Assembly (NCBI RefSeq): GCF_030463535.1
Contig: NC_132887.1
Span: 21,408,943-21,472,942 of the forward strand
Direction: 5' to 3'
Source of the DNA: Salminus brasiliensis
Taxonomy: Eukaryota > Chordata > Actinopteri > Characiformes > Bryconidae
DNA: 64,000 nt
Part shown: in pieces, positions 12,064-24,104 of the stretch
Position numbering within the stretch: position 1 is the first letter of the stretch
Layout of the letters: every line of letters starts with the position of its first letter
The notes under the pieces: model-generated
What the model was told of the DNA's origin: nothing
Databases searched by the model: none
The model's input: only the letters and a program-made list of their open reading frames with translations
Translations under genes and position numbers: made by a program

Positions 12064-13384
12064 GCCTAAGTAACACTACTATAACATTATGCTCCACTGA
12101 CTGTAATAGGGAGTCTCTATTACAACCGGCGGTCCATAGGCTGTTTAAGGGGTTAATATAGGCCTGTTATTCCCAGCATGGAACATTAAACCCTACACAG
12201 GCTAAAGAAGCAAGCACTTGGTGGCTCCCTAATGAGGACCGAGCACATGCAGCCCAGGTGTTAAGTTGGGAAGCAGTTTCCATGGCGAGGAGAAAAGTGG
12301 ACACATGCCCCCCCACGCTGTAGTAAGAATAGCTGGTGTTGGTCACAGTCACAAATCCTTATCCTTAAAGGCAACCGCCCCATCAGCGAAAGCGTATGTA
12401 ACCCAAATGGTCCTGAGAGACAGGCCAGCAGGAATGGAGAGGGGGCTCTGTATCAAAAGTGTAGATTCAGCAAAGCTTTCCAAGGTCAGGGATAGCTGAA
12501 CCCTCAGTGTTTTGACAACACTGCTTTTCAGGACAAAATTTACCTTGAGTGTAGTTTACTGTCAGCAGCGAATCACAATGGATGAGTCTTATTCAGAGAT
12601 GTCCAGAGTATATTTAAGGCCTACTTAGCACAACTGACACTTACACCATAAAGCTGATCTACAGACTTGACTGGGAAAACAAATGAGGCTGCACCGTCCT
12701 GACTCAACCCCGTTCCTGCCACATGGCTGCAGCTGGCGCGGATAACCTGGAGACTTTCCTAATTCTGCCCGCTCCAACAACATATTTCCATTTCCTGTAA
12801 AGTCTCCCAACTGAGACTGAGTGCTGAGGCTCTTCACTTTCCAACATTTTGACAGATAACACTGCTAATACTCATCAGTTTATTACTGCACTGAAGTTTT
12901 TTTTTTACCACAGTTTGGGTTCTGAACATGTAATTCTTCACAAGGCATTTATAAAGAGTAAGAAAAGAACTAGACACTGGGAATGTGTGGAAATCTCCAT
13001 AGAAATAAGGACAGGCTGATCTGATATTTGCTGCTGGATAGAAGGCCGCTGTGCATTTCTTCTATATTAACTGTGCAGATGTGCACACACTGCCAATAGA
13101 ATAGGACTCTCCAGGGCAGATCAACATCAACCTACTGGCACAGAGCCTAATAAAGGTGCATATATTTATCATGGCAGAGAAAGAAGTGAATGGTCCCGTA
13201 GCGTAAAAGTCCAAAAATATGTAGCATTAACCCACATCATATGCATGTTATCTTTATTTTTGTCATGAACCCAACCTGTAACCTAGGCCTAATCTAACAG
13301 AGATAGCTAGCTAATAAACAGCGACAACCATTTTACCTACATCTTTACCTCTGAATACCAGTACTGTTAAAGTAATAGATTATT

Positions 13385-13885
13385 AATGTGTTAATAATAG
13401 GGATCAAGTTTTTTACTTGTGACTATCGGCCGATATCGATTTGCTGGGTCATTTTTACAGTGACGCTCTAAGCTAACTGTAACCTACATTTTTTCTCTTC
13501 CCCAAACTTTCCGTTTCACCTTAAATGATGCATTAGTTATGTTCTGCAGTTGAAATATACACACTGTAACTGTGGCACTATTTAAGGTGGACTGGAGAGT
13601 TAGAATTACAAGTTAACTTTAGCTTTGGCTGATAAGTGGTAACATCACAACACTTATCATCTAAAATCTCATCAGAAATGAGCTCTGTCTAAAGTTTTCT
13701 AAAAAACTGAAAGTCTGTCTGCAGCAGTTGAGGAGTATGTACATTAATGTCACACAGAGGACGTCCGATGTCACTCTGCTACAGTAAACCTAAGGATCGG
13801 AAGTGGATCAGAACCTTAAAAGCTGATACCCAATCCCCTAAAATGCCTGGATTGACCCCCAATCCCAAGTCACTGGATCGGATTG
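13385..13885. mobile_element. Decayed DNA-transposon fragments with 'ggatcgg' ends
   Basis: 'actatcggccgatatcgat' near 13430 and 'taaggatcggaagtggatca' plus 'ggatcggattgg' at 13795-13885 resemble the GATCGG-rich terminus at 25811-25880. Similar ends are found on hAT-like non-autonomous elements in fish. Open frame 13747-14034 lies across it and shows no known domain. Assignment to hAT is inference. Confidence 0.4.
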
Positions 13886-14554
13886 GAAGTGAAATAGTCA
13901 ATAATGTGCTAATAGCACACTCATGCTTTTCTAAAATGCTCAGCTTTTATGAAATGGCTTTTAAGGTGATACCTTCAGGGTCTAAGCTGGACAGTGCTCC
14001 TGAGAGGCCTACGGAGACATCAGTAAGCGGTTAGCAAAGGGAACTTCTGGATGCTTTCGAGAGCCTCCACTGCAGCAGGAATTCATGAGCTGTATGAGAA
14101 ACAGTAATATGCAATAATCACAGTCACTGAACAGAACCAGTGACTGTAAATGTGATATACACGATAACTACAGTTATCGGTGGGAACATGCAGCCACTGT
14201 TGCTTTCACTGGATATCAGTGATGAAAGTTGGAAAGTGTGATTTTCATGTACAGCACTAATAACTAGTAATAACTACTATGAAACTAATAAGTGGTATAT
14301 GTACGTATGATAGATGAACTTCAGTGTGGGTCTACATGCAGGCTCTTGCAATCTGACAGGTTCAGTCCACTACAGAACCTTCACAGAGCCGTCCTCCATG
14401 CCGTCCTCAAGACCCCAATAAAGTGGTGGGAACTTTTCTGAGAAGGCGAGAGCCTTGTTTGCGTTGTGGCTCAGTGAGTGAAGATTAATCAGCTCATTCC
14501 TCCGAGAGAACAGCTGGTGGGACAAATCAGCGTGCTCAGCTAACACGCTCACTA

Positions 14555-15010
14555 AACGAGTGTGTGTATATGTGTGTGTGTGTGAGTGTGTGAGCTAGCG
14601 GTACCGTGAAGAAGCAGTCGCAATAGCTCTCCATTAAAAACAAGGAGCTGCTACAGGGATCAGCCAAGAGACGTCCCACAGGAGAACAAGAGCGCGAGCT
14701 AGAGGGCACAGGAGACTCTTACCCATAGTCGTCAAAAGAATACATAGCTGGAGGTCCACGGGAGGCAGGACGGTGAAACTGGATCCCCTCAGCGGCGGAT
14801 GAAAAACGAAGGAGAGCGGGAGCAAGAGGGTGGATCACAGAGAAAGCAGAGAGTGCATATTTTACACCTCATCTTCCAGACTCAGCCAGCAACAACATGG
14901 AGCACACTCATGCTTACAGAGGAGTGTCAGAAAGGAGGAGAGGAGGGAGATATGAGAGAGGGAGGGAATGAGAGCGAGTGAGAGAGAGAGGGAGAGAGAG
15001 AGGGAGAGAC
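14555..15010. repeat. (GT)n and (GA)n microsatellites bounding a GC-richer block
   Basis: GT repeats lie at 14562-14590 and GA repeats at 14960-15010. Between them is a GC-richer, unique-looking stretch that holds a minus-strand 'ATG AG|GTGTAA' word at 14862-14872. It could be an alternative evl start, but no other support is visible. Confidence 0.6.
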
Positions 15011-15424
15011 ATAAGCATGTGACAGCTCCAGCCCAGTCACCTTGTCCCTCTCACAACCATTCTTATCCACTCAAAGGATTGGAGGGCGGTCTTTGCCTGG
15101 GAGGAGGCTGGAATATTGCTTACGCCGAGCTACCGCATGATCCTTTTAACTTCTGCACACACACTTAAGCTTGCAAAATGCAGCTGGCTTGAAGCAAAAT
15201 GTGAGAGACAAGATTCCTGAGGTTTTGCTGAAAAAGTCATGTTCCTGGCAGCTCTAGTAAGCACTCTTACACACCAAGTGACTTAACAGTCCAAAACACT
15301 GAATTTCCAAATCTGGCTTTTCCACTTTGTGGGCTTTTTACAAAGAGCACTGTATCAACAATCAATCACTGCTCATAGCTTTCTAAAAATACTACATGCT
15401 AGTGTTTCAGTAGAGACTGTTAGA

Positions 15425-16170
15425 GGCCAGAACAGGTCAAGACCCAGATCAGGAGACTTTGAGACAAGACAAGAGCAGGGACAAGAGCAAGACTTTATAG
15501 TAATCGAGTGTATAACAAGACCAAGAGTTTGTAGTAGATAAGTCTAACACAAAAGCAAGACCTTGTAGAAATCAAATCTGAGACAAGACCCAGACTTTGC
15601 AGTAACTGAAACCAAGACTTTCCAAGAACTGAATCCAAGACAAGACCAAGATTTTCTAATACCTGAATCCAAGACAAGACCAAGACTTTCTAAGAACTGA
15701 ATCCAAGACAAGACCAAGACTTTGTGATAACTGAATCTCAGACAAGACCAAGACTTTCCAGTAACTGAATCTAAGACTGGATATCAGACCAAGATTTTGT
15801 AGTAACTAAATCTAAGACTGGATATCAGACCAAGACTTAGTAACTGAATCTGTAACAAGACCAAGACTTTGTAGTAACTGTGCAGAAGAAAAGAGCAAGA
15901 CTTTGTTGTATTTGAGCACAAGTCAATACCAAGTCTTTGTAGTAATAAAGAGTTTAAGACAAGAGCAAGACTTAGTATCTTTTGAGTCTAACACAAGATC
16001 AAGACTTTGTTGCAGTTGAGCCCAAGTTAAGATTAAGGTGTTGTAGTATTGGGCCCTAAACAAGACAGATGTTTTGTACTAGTCGAGTCCAAGACTAAAC
16101 CAATACGAGGACATACTGAGTTCAAGACAAGACCAAGACTTTGTACTAGTCGCATCTGAGTCAAGATCAA
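15425..16170 (+). repeat. Diverged minisatellite, 'caagaccaagactttgtagt' type
   Basis: At least fifteen imperfect units built on 'aagacaagaccaagactttg' with spacers such as 'tagtaactgaatcta'. Unit length varies around 30-45 bp, with many substitutions and indels. The shared 'caagaccaagac' core links it to the array at 19785-21215. The open frames 15329-15541 (+) and 15495-15683 (-) are by-products of the repeat. Confidence 0.8.
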
Positions 16171-16819
16171 TATCAGTGTCTCTTCATTCAGAAGTGACAT
16201 TTTACTACCATGTTGAATTGAAAACAGGCCTGGGAAAGATAAAGACTGGGATTGGATTAGGATGAAGGATGTTTAGAAATGTTAAAGTTACTTTAATTTT
16301 CACATCATTTCATTTTAAAAGGCAAGGATATGTTGATGAGGGTATGGGTCCTATAAACACCAGGTTAAGTGTGTTAGAGCCACTGAACGATGCTAAACTT
16401 CAGTCGTCCAGGATCAGAGCTGGACTGTCCTGATCTATATAATCAGCCAACTGGTTGAGTCAGATCTAGCAGAATGAACCGTGACAGGTGTGTGGCTCAG
16501 TCAAATGAGGCAACCGGAAAGACGATCCAATCAGGAAGTAGATGACTTTACTCTTAAACTCACAGGCTGCAGAAGCAAACGAATGAGCACTTACACCTAT
16601 AGCGGTGTTTCCCAATCTGTGCAGTATTTTATTTTGTTACACACCCACACTTTAAACAGATATTGGCCAAAAAGGGTTTTCTTTGTGTGATACCATAAAA
16701 GAGCCACTTCTGAGAGAATCATAGAGAACCGTTTTTGGAAATGAGAGGAGTAAGTGTGAAGAACCTTTAACGTGTTACAGAACCCTCTTATTAAACCCCC
16801 TAATTATGTGAAATTCCTT

Positions 16820-16920
16820 CAAACCGTTTTTTCACACTCACCAATCTACATGATGTAAAAGTGGTTCTTCTATGGCATTTCTCAAAGAACCCTTTGGGCC
16901 ACCTTTATTTCAAGAGTGCA
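16820..16920 (+). mobile_element. MITE fragment with 'aaagaaccctttgg' end
   Basis: 'ggttcttctatggcatttct' and 'caaagaaccctttgggccac' recur in related form at 57280-57460 ('ggttcttcaaagaacccttt') and at 39930-40130. These are terminal regions of a short DNA element common in fish. Confidence 0.5.
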
Positions 16921-18109
16921 CTCCAGCCCAGAAGGGGATAGTTTCTTTCGCTGATCAGCTGAATCAGGTATGTTACAGTATTTCAGGACCACTGCAACAA
17001 ACCAAAAGCTGCCTTGATAGACCTGACAGTTCTCTGGTTCATATCACTGCTGTCTAATAAAAACCATGTATCTCCATGTTTGTCCGTGTTTAGTTTTTCC
17101 ATGATTGGAACCTTGTAGCTACTCTGTACACTGTTTAAATAATTCTGGATGAATGGACCAATAGAAATGCCCTGAATGACTTCTAAAAAACTCTTATTTT
17201 ACACTGATTTCCATTCAAAGTTAAGGACGTTTAAGTCATCACCACTTTGGTGATACATGGTCTTCATTGGACAGCAATGATATACAGTACTGTTCAATGG
17301 TCTTAGCAATGGCTGAGAGGGCATCACACTGAACACTCTTTCAAGCAGTTAAGGTAATAACATAAGAATAGCTTGCACTGTTATTCACGTAGAGACTGAA
17401 TCATCTAGACAGTAGAGTAATAGTACAGTAAACATCTAAGAATTCCATTCATTTCTATATTATTCAAAGATTCCCATGCAAACAAAGTCATTTAGAAAGG
17501 GTTGATGTGAAACACTCCGGTTCAGCTTAAGGCCTGTTCACAATGAGTCTGATTTGTACGGACTTAAGTACAGTCAGGTTTCAAAAACGAATGCATAATT
17601 TTGATTGATTTCTGTGTTTTATGAATTAAAATCAAGGGACCAATCAGAGCTCCGTTCTCGTTGTTGCAGACCAAACAAATGAGCATCAAGACGGCAGCAG
17701 AATAGTTTATCCTGTTCGTGGCAGAACACAAAAGCTTATATGACCAGCAGGAACATGTTTGCTAAAAATGTTTAATGATGGTTAAAATGGTTAAAGAAAA
17801 TATATGAAGGAGCAGAGCTGAAAGGCTGGGGAAGACGGTGAGAACTTTATGTAGTCTAGGTGCATCCTAGTCAGTTATTAAGAAAGTCTGAAATTAAAGA
17901 GGACAGAAGCGGATGGGGAGCTGAGAAAAAGAACGAGTGGAAATCTATAAGAGTTATGGAGTTTCTAGTCCAAATGCAAATCACTTTGAATGTTCCACTA
18001 TATTAAATAAATAGCATAGGTTTTTTTCCTGTATGAAAAATTATACTTGGTGTGAACAGGCCTTTACTCAACCTAACTATGCATTGTAATAGCAGTGGTC
18101 CTTTTAGTT

Positions 18110-18545
18110 AACCCTTTTAGTTAAAGTAGTATCCATTGCCTACACAAGATGTGCAAATGCACCCACACCCACAGCTTGTCTAGTCCCTGTAGAGAAGTAT
18201 TGCCAATGGAATAGACAATACTCTCTGGACCAAATATGCATGAACTTATTGGCACCATGCCTAATGCCTATGGGCTAGAGGGGTGCTCCATTCATTACTT
18301 TTGGGACGAGTTGGGGACTGAGGTGGGGCGGTGCTCGTTCAACATCCTGACCTCATTAATGGTCTTGTCACTGAATGTAATTAAATCCTTACAGCAATAA
18401 TAGAAAGCCTTTACAGATACAGAATAGACAGTTAGTCCAACAAAAGCAGTATACACTCTTATTTAATAGCCTTGATTTCAGAAGAAACAATAAATGAGCA
18501 GGTGTCTCAATACTTTTAGCATAAGAGATATCTGGAACTAAACCT
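18110..18545. mobile_element. Non-autonomous DNA transposon copy, 'tatgtccaaa' family
   Basis: It shares 'agagaagtattgccaatgga', 'atgcctaatgcctatgggct' and 'agaggggtgctcc' with the copy at 46114-46690, and 'ttacagcaataatagaaagc' plus 'caataaatgagcaggtgtct' with those at 3790 and 29461. The element is complete but diverged and non-coding. Confidence 0.6.
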
Positions 18546-18957
18546 GGGTCTCCTTACTAGCTCTCAAGCTGTCTACAACTACACAGTAAAGATATTGTGA
18601 TTATTCACTGCACTGATGGCTACTTGCATTTATTGTAATCATCTAGGGTGTTCATACAAGCAAATACACACATCTTGTGAATATTTATTGGTTCTGGTCT
18701 GTGCATTATCGTGTCATGGTGCAAGCTTCAGGAACAGCTCTCATCCCTCAGAATGGACAGGAAAACATCAGACTTCTAAGAAACACAGGTTACAGGACTA
18801 ATGCCTGCTTGAGGTCGAGGTGTTGCTGGACATCCAGACAGCAGTCTGATCAGCTTTGCACATGCTTACCATGTGAGCGTGTGGTAAAGCCTTTAGTGAC
18901 TTTACAGGCTCTTGTGGAGTTTCCGGCTCAGACCTCAGGAGACCTTTCCCTACACCT

Positions 18958-18980
18958 GTGACACACACACACACACACAC
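18958..18980. repeat. (AC)n microsatellite
   Basis: Uninterrupted AC repeat. The minus-strand open frames at 18798-19031 and 18950-19270 are partly made of its valine/cysteine translation. Confidence 0.95.
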
Positions 18981-19784
18981 CTTCTGATGTGAGAACACAG
19001 ACTCACACATACACAAATTACAAAAATACAATTACAAGAAGTGTTCTTCACTGACTTCACAAGCTCAGACAACACAAGGAAGAGCGTTCGTAGGCTGGCT
19101 GAGTGCTTATGGCCCACAAAGCAACGAATGCACAGGTTCATCTGAACATGATTGAGCGCTCTACTGCTGACGCTAAAAATAACCCATACCCCATACTGGG
19201 AAGTGCCCTGGGTTTTGTAAATTATTCCATCCAACTTGCTCTTACGTCTTCTTGCTACGTCAGCTGGCACGGCTATTTAAGACTTCCTCTTGGCCACGAG
19301 TGAAGCCTATAAAGACGCCAAGCACGCGTAAGGCAAAGCTACTGTATGAAAAGCGAGAGTGTTTGAAGGAAATATGTGGGGCCATACACGCTTGATGTGT
19401 GTAGCTCATTATTTCATTCAGGATTTACAGTATCAAAGATCTTAAAAAGCCATCTGATCACACACACACGGTTGATTCAACATATAAGCCCAGCGTGTTA
19501 AATTATGATGTGGCATATCAGCCTCTTCACCGATTCTTAACACACTGTGTGTGCCTCTATTTATGCTGTAGCTTGCATTTAGTCATTTCTGAATTTCCAA
19601 ACATTTAGTGCAGCTGGCCAAGATGTTTCATTCCCATGACATGCTGAGAGCCCTGATGGCTGTGTTTACATCTCAACTAGGAATGTCCAATCGAGTGTTG
19701 AGTACTTTAAGGATGAGTGAGGAGGGCTATGAATAATGCCTGTTCATTGAGCCCAGGGGACAGCCACAAGATGTTCTGGTAGAA

Positions 19785-21215
19785 CCAAAATTAGGAGTGG
19801 GCGAGCTGAGTCAAGACCAAGACCAGGAGTGGATGAGACCAGGTCAAGACCAAGACCAGGAGCGGATGAGACCTGGTCAAGACCAAGACCAGGAGCGGAT
19901 GAGACCAGGTCAAGACCAAGACCAGGAGTGGATGAGGCAGATTTAAGACCAAGAAAGACCAAAAGTGCGTAAGACAGAGTAAGATCAGGAGCAGGTAAGC
20001 CCATGAGTGAGTGAGAGCAAGTCAAGACCAAGACCAGGAGCAAGATGAAACCAGGTCAAGACCAAGGCCAGGAGTGAATGAGACCAGGTCAAGACCAAGA
20101 CCAGGAGCGGATGAGACCAGGTCAAGACCTAGACCAGGAGCGGATGAGACCTGGTCAAGACCAAGACCAGGAGTGGATGAGACCAGGTCAAGACCAGGAA
20201 AGACCAAAAGGGTGTAAGACAAAGACCAGGAGCAGACAAGCCCAAGTCAAGACCAAGACCAGGAGTGGATAAGACCAAGTCAAGACCAGGAGCGGATGAG
20301 GCAGATTTAAGACCAAGAAAGACCAAAAGTGCGTAAGACAGAGTAAGACCAGGAGCAGGTAAGCCCATGAGTGAGTGAGAGCAAGTCAAGACCAAGACCA
20401 GGAGCAAGATGAAACCAGGTCAAGACCAAGGCCAGGAGTGAATGAGACCAGGTCAAGACCAAGACCAGGAGCGGATGAGACCAGGTCAAGACCTAGACCA
20501 GGAGCGGATGAGACCTGGTCAAGACCAAGACCAGGAGTGGATGAGACCAGGTCAAGACCAGGAAAGACCAAAAGGGTGTAAGACAAAGACCAGGAGCAGA
20601 CAAGCCCAAGTCAAGACCAAGACCAGGAGTGGATAAGACCAAGTCAAGACCAGGAGCGGATGAGGCAGATTTAAGACCAAGAAAGACCAAAAGTGCGTAA
20701 GACAGAGTAAGACCAGGAGCAGGTAAGCCCATGAGTGAGTGAGAGCAAGTCAAGACCAAGACCAGGAGCAAGATGAAACCAGGTCAAGACCAAGGCCAGG
20801 AGTGAATAAGACCAGGTCAAGACCAAGACCAGGAGCGGATGAAACCAGGTCAAGACCAAGGCCAGGAGTGAATAAGACCAGGTCAAGACCAAGACCAGGA
20901 GCGGATGAGACCAGGTCAAGACCTAGACCAGGAGCGGATGAGACCTGGTCAAGACCAAGACCAGGAGTGAATGAGACCTGGTCAAGACCAAGACCAGGAG
21001 TGGATGAGACCAGGTCAAGTCCAGTCCAGGAGAGGATGACCAAGAGAAGAACAAAAGAGGGTGAGACAGAGTAAAGACAAAGACAAGGAGTAGACATGCC
21101 CAAGTCAAGACCAAAAGCAGATGAGACAAGACCAAGAAAGACCAAAAGAGTCTCAGACAGAGAAAAGACAAAGACCAAGACAAAGACTAAACGTCAAGAC
21201 TGAGACCAGGAGAGA
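19785..21215 (+). repeat. 33-bp minisatellite with 364-bp higher-order repeat
   Basis: The base unit is about 33 bp, 'gaccaggtcaagaccaagac' followed by 'caggagcggatga'. It translates to an 11-residue repeat (like DETRSRPRPGA) on the plus strand and GLDLVSSAPGL on the minus strand. A block including 'gatgaggcagatttaagacc' starts at 19931, 20295 and 20659, exactly 364 bp apart, and the second and third copies are nearly identical. Because 33 is divisible by three, many frames stay open on both strands, up to 142 codons at 20750-21178. These are artefacts, since nothing else suggests coding. Confidence 0.9.
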
Positions 21216-22153
21216 TCAAATGAATGTGATTTCTGCTTTGATGCTTAGACTCCAAAATCAGACGTGTTCACTATTCAGATTAACACTGATTCACCTTACA
21301 TTCGGTTCAGAACCGATGCTTCAGTTCACACAGAAAAGGCACAAAATAAAATAAAACAAATTTCAAAAATAAATCTCCAAAAAAAATACAAGACCAAGAC
21401 TACTCATAATTACCAACACTGTTATCGCCACCGCACTTATCACACATCACCGCTAACGGAATCGTTTGGTGGCTGAAGTATCGTGAATCGTTCGGCCTGT
21501 ACCGATTCCCACCCCGAATGTGTCTAATGGTGTTCAGCCACTGTGAGCCTGGCCAGGCCTGAACCAGCGGACCATCCGCATGTGTTGAACATCTGAAGCC
21601 TCGGTCAGGGTTATGTCAGGAAGGCTGCGTCATTTAGGTCCAGCCATTCCAGTCATAACATCTGAGCTCAATCCTGTGTCCAAATCCCAGTCAGGGAGCG
21701 CTGCGCTGCGCTGTGCTGCGCCGGCCAGGCTGAGCGGCTCCTCTCTCTGACTCCATCCCCTGACTGATAAAAACACGGCTCAGACGGGTTCAAACATCAC
21801 ACCAGCTTTCAGCAAAGCGAGGACGGAGGACACGCTCCTGAGCCACAGATTAGCATCTTTGTGCCGCGAATCTCGCTCACACCCCGATTTCCCTGAGCAT
21901 CTCTACCGTCAGCACAACAGAGGACAGGTGACGAGCAGACTGGGCGAGTTCACAGGCCCAGAGACAGAGAGAGGGGGAGCGCGCGGCTACATTAGCAGCA
22001 GTAATAGTGAGAGTAATGCGCACTAAACAGCAGTGAAATCCGGGAGGAGAGGAGTCCCGAGGCTAAGAGGGCACATTTTCATTAATAAACCTCCTCCAGC
22101 TGCCACTGTTTTCACCTCCCGTTTTGTAATGTCACGTTTCGGCTCATGCTTAC

Positions 22154-22158
22154 CTCAT
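22154..22158 (-). CDS. evl: evl first coding exon: start codon plus two bases
   Basis: On the minus strand the DNA reads 'cggtgagATGAG' followed by the donor 'gtaagcatga'. The start codon is 22156-22158 with a purine at -3, and AG at 22154-22155 begins the next codon. Vertebrate Ena/VASP proteins EVL and ENAH start MSEQSIC with the first intron splitting the serine codon (AG|T). The same phase is seen here. It sits in a CpG island directly downstream of eml1 in the same orientation, as EML1-EVL do in other vertebrates. EVL binds actin filaments and FPPPP-type ligands and promotes filament elongation at the leading edge. The rest of the protein is outside the window. The upstream exon limit is unknown. 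Five coding bases alone cannot prove identity, so this call rests mainly on context. Confidence 0.6.
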
Positions 22159-22209
22159 CTCACCGTTTTTTTCCACCACGAATGAATGAATTCACGAAGC
22201 CCAGGCGAT

Positions 22210-22210
<1 letters not shown>

Positions 22211-22262
<52 letters not shown>
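22211..22262. repeat. (CT)n tract in the evl 5' region
   Basis: About 52 bases of pure CT repeat, reading as GA repeat on the evl sense strand. It lies only 53 bp upstream of the proposed start codon, so it is in the 5' UTR or core promoter. The plus-strand open frames over it are runs of Ser-Leu. Confidence 0.95.
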
Positions 22263-22270
<8 letters not shown>

Positions 22271-22969
22271 CTGTCTGTGTCCGGAGAATCAGCGGCGCAT
22301 CTGCTCTCTCGGCCAAGCCCGTTTTTTTAGTCGTGGAGAAGCATAAAGGCTTTCAGGTCGGAGAGAAAAGGGTTCCGATGGCAGGATAATACTCATGAAG
22401 CGATGCGGTACCAGTCCGCGGACGGGAGGCAGCGCAGCTCTCTCAGACGCTCGGCCGGATGACGGACGTTCACATGCGGCGATTTCTGCTCAAGTGAGGC
22501 TAAAATCGCTTCCATGATCAGACGAACATCGTTCGGGGTTTTTGCGAGGGGCGAGCGCGCTCTGGAGATGCCATTTTTCCTCCCTCGTGATGTGAGCGGT
22601 GTGAAGGGAGCGTTATCTAAATACTGTGTGTGAAACACTGCCCTCTGCTGGCCAGCGGCGAGTACTGCAACTGCACGACTAGTGGAGGCAGGAGCAGGCC
22701 TTTTTAATGAGCGGATTAGGAATGGGGTCCTGGGCACACCCATGGCGAATGAAATGTTCTTGGGTCTTATGCAATAGTTTTGGCATCCCCCTTAGAGCTT
22801 ATGCACAACATGTAGCCTAAAGCACAAATATTTTCAGCAACATGAACATGAAAAGGGTGGCCATTAATGTGGCCTGTGCAAACGTATGGCATCTTAGAGA
22901 GTCATTACTTATGTAGTTTGCTTTTTGTAAGACTGATCATATTTTTTCCTCACTCTTTGCAGAATGCCA

Positions 22970-23250
22970 TGTACTTCATAAGGGATTTTGAGGCGTGTTC
23001 TGGATGATTATCCTGTTGGAGAAGCCAGCCTCTAAGATTATGGATTGTGTCCAGGATTTGCTAGTAATCCATTTGTTTCTCCACTGGCAGCAACACAGCC
23101 CCAACACATGGTAGATCCATCCACATGCATCACAGTTGGAAAGGCGTTCTTTTCTTGAAATGCAGCTCTTTTTTTCTCCAAATGTACCTTTGCTGATTGC
23201 GAGAAGATAGATCCTCACACCTGGATCAAAACTGAGGTTTTCCAATATAC
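22970..23250 (-). mobile_element. Decayed Tc1-like transposon fragment
   Basis: 'gggattttgaggcgtgttct', 'gcaacacagccccaacacat' and 'cacagttggaaaggcgttct' match a family seen also at 28310-28370 ('taacagttggaaaggtgttc'). It reads in the minus orientation. The 89-codon frame 22976-23245 spans it but contains no complete transposase domain. Confidence 0.5.
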
Positions 23251-24104
23251 CTATTATATAGCTACAACGTGTAACAGCGGTGGAACCCTTTTTTGATGCT
23301 ACACAAAACCAGAAACCAGGCTTTATACAGATCCATCAATAAAAAATCTCCATCCAGCAAAAAATGGCCACTGATGAAGAGGATGACTAGAGGATGGCAT
23401 CCACGTATGAGTGTACACATGTCATATGCTTATAGGAGGTTTATACTTTTGAGGAGATGTTTATACTCAGGGGAACACAACTGTACCTGTCCAGTACCCC
23501 TTTTCTGACAGTCTGATCTGGGCAATGTAGTTACTTCTCCTGACCCACACCAGCCTTCTTCTTAACCCACCGTGCTCATATTTCAGCAACTAGCTAACAC
23601 CATTCTCAAATATAAATGTTGTCACTTCAGCTGAATAGTGACTCTGCAGAAGGATTTACAGCTGAATTACAGACTATATCCAGTATCTATCAGCATAGGA
23701 GCTAAAACGTGTAAGCTGCTTCTAGTTAAACTAAACTAAACTAGTTAAATATAATGACATGGCACACAGAATAAATACAATGAAAAAGTAGATGCCTTTT
23801 CCCCTCAAATATAATTAATATGTACAAGTATTAATTATACACTAGCCACAATTTACATTATTAACCTACATAATCTTCTCTTGGGTTACCCATTAATGTC
23901 CATGTATGTATGTTCTTGTAGTCTAGAGTGGCATGAGCTGAGGTGGCATTCGTAATCCGGAACTAATCATTCAACATCCAATCATCAGTACCTAACCACT
24001 AATGCTGTCTTAGCTGGATGCAATCAAATCTTCACAGCAATGTTGCAACATATAGTGTATATGGTCTGCTATTGAATGAACAGGTGTCTCTTCAAATCTT
24101 TGGA

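Larger units (their letters stand above)
1..22153 (-). other. evl: Inferred evl intron 1 (no exon found)
   Basis: If the exon at 22154 is the first evl exon, this 22 kb is intron 1. A very long first intron is usual for EVL in vertebrates. I looked on both strands for an exon continuing 'AG|T GAA CAG', the start of the EVH1 domain, and did not see one, so exon 2 should lie left of the window. The contents are transposon remnants, microsatellites and minisatellites listed separately. The stretches 2220-3280, 5350-6370, 8110-9370, 10440-11150, 12070-13380 and 16930-18100 show nothing I can name beyond AT-rich single-copy-looking DNA. Confidence 0.5.
21660..22740. promoter_or_regulatory. evl: CpG island at the evl 5' end
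   Basis: CpG words become dense here (for example 'gggagcgctgcgctgcgctg', 'gaggggcgagcgcgc', 'gaatctcgctcacaccccga'), in contrast to the CpG-poor DNA on both sides. It spans the proposed first exon and promoter of evl on the minus strand. I could not pick a TATA box or a single start site, which is usual for CpG-island promoters. Limits are judged by eye. Confidence 0.7.

Noticed and set aside
19785..21215. Long open frames on both strands and a regular 33-bp periodicity, at first sight like a repeat protein or a CRISPR array
   Set aside because: The unit length is a multiple of three, so frames stay open by default on both strands. There are no unique spacers between repeats, no splice or start context, and the organism is a vertebrate.
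22393..22743. 116-codon minus-strand frame in the CpG island
   Set aside because: GC-rich DNA has few stops. The frame lies upstream of the proposed evl start codon and shows no known domain. It is more likely 5' UTR or promoter.
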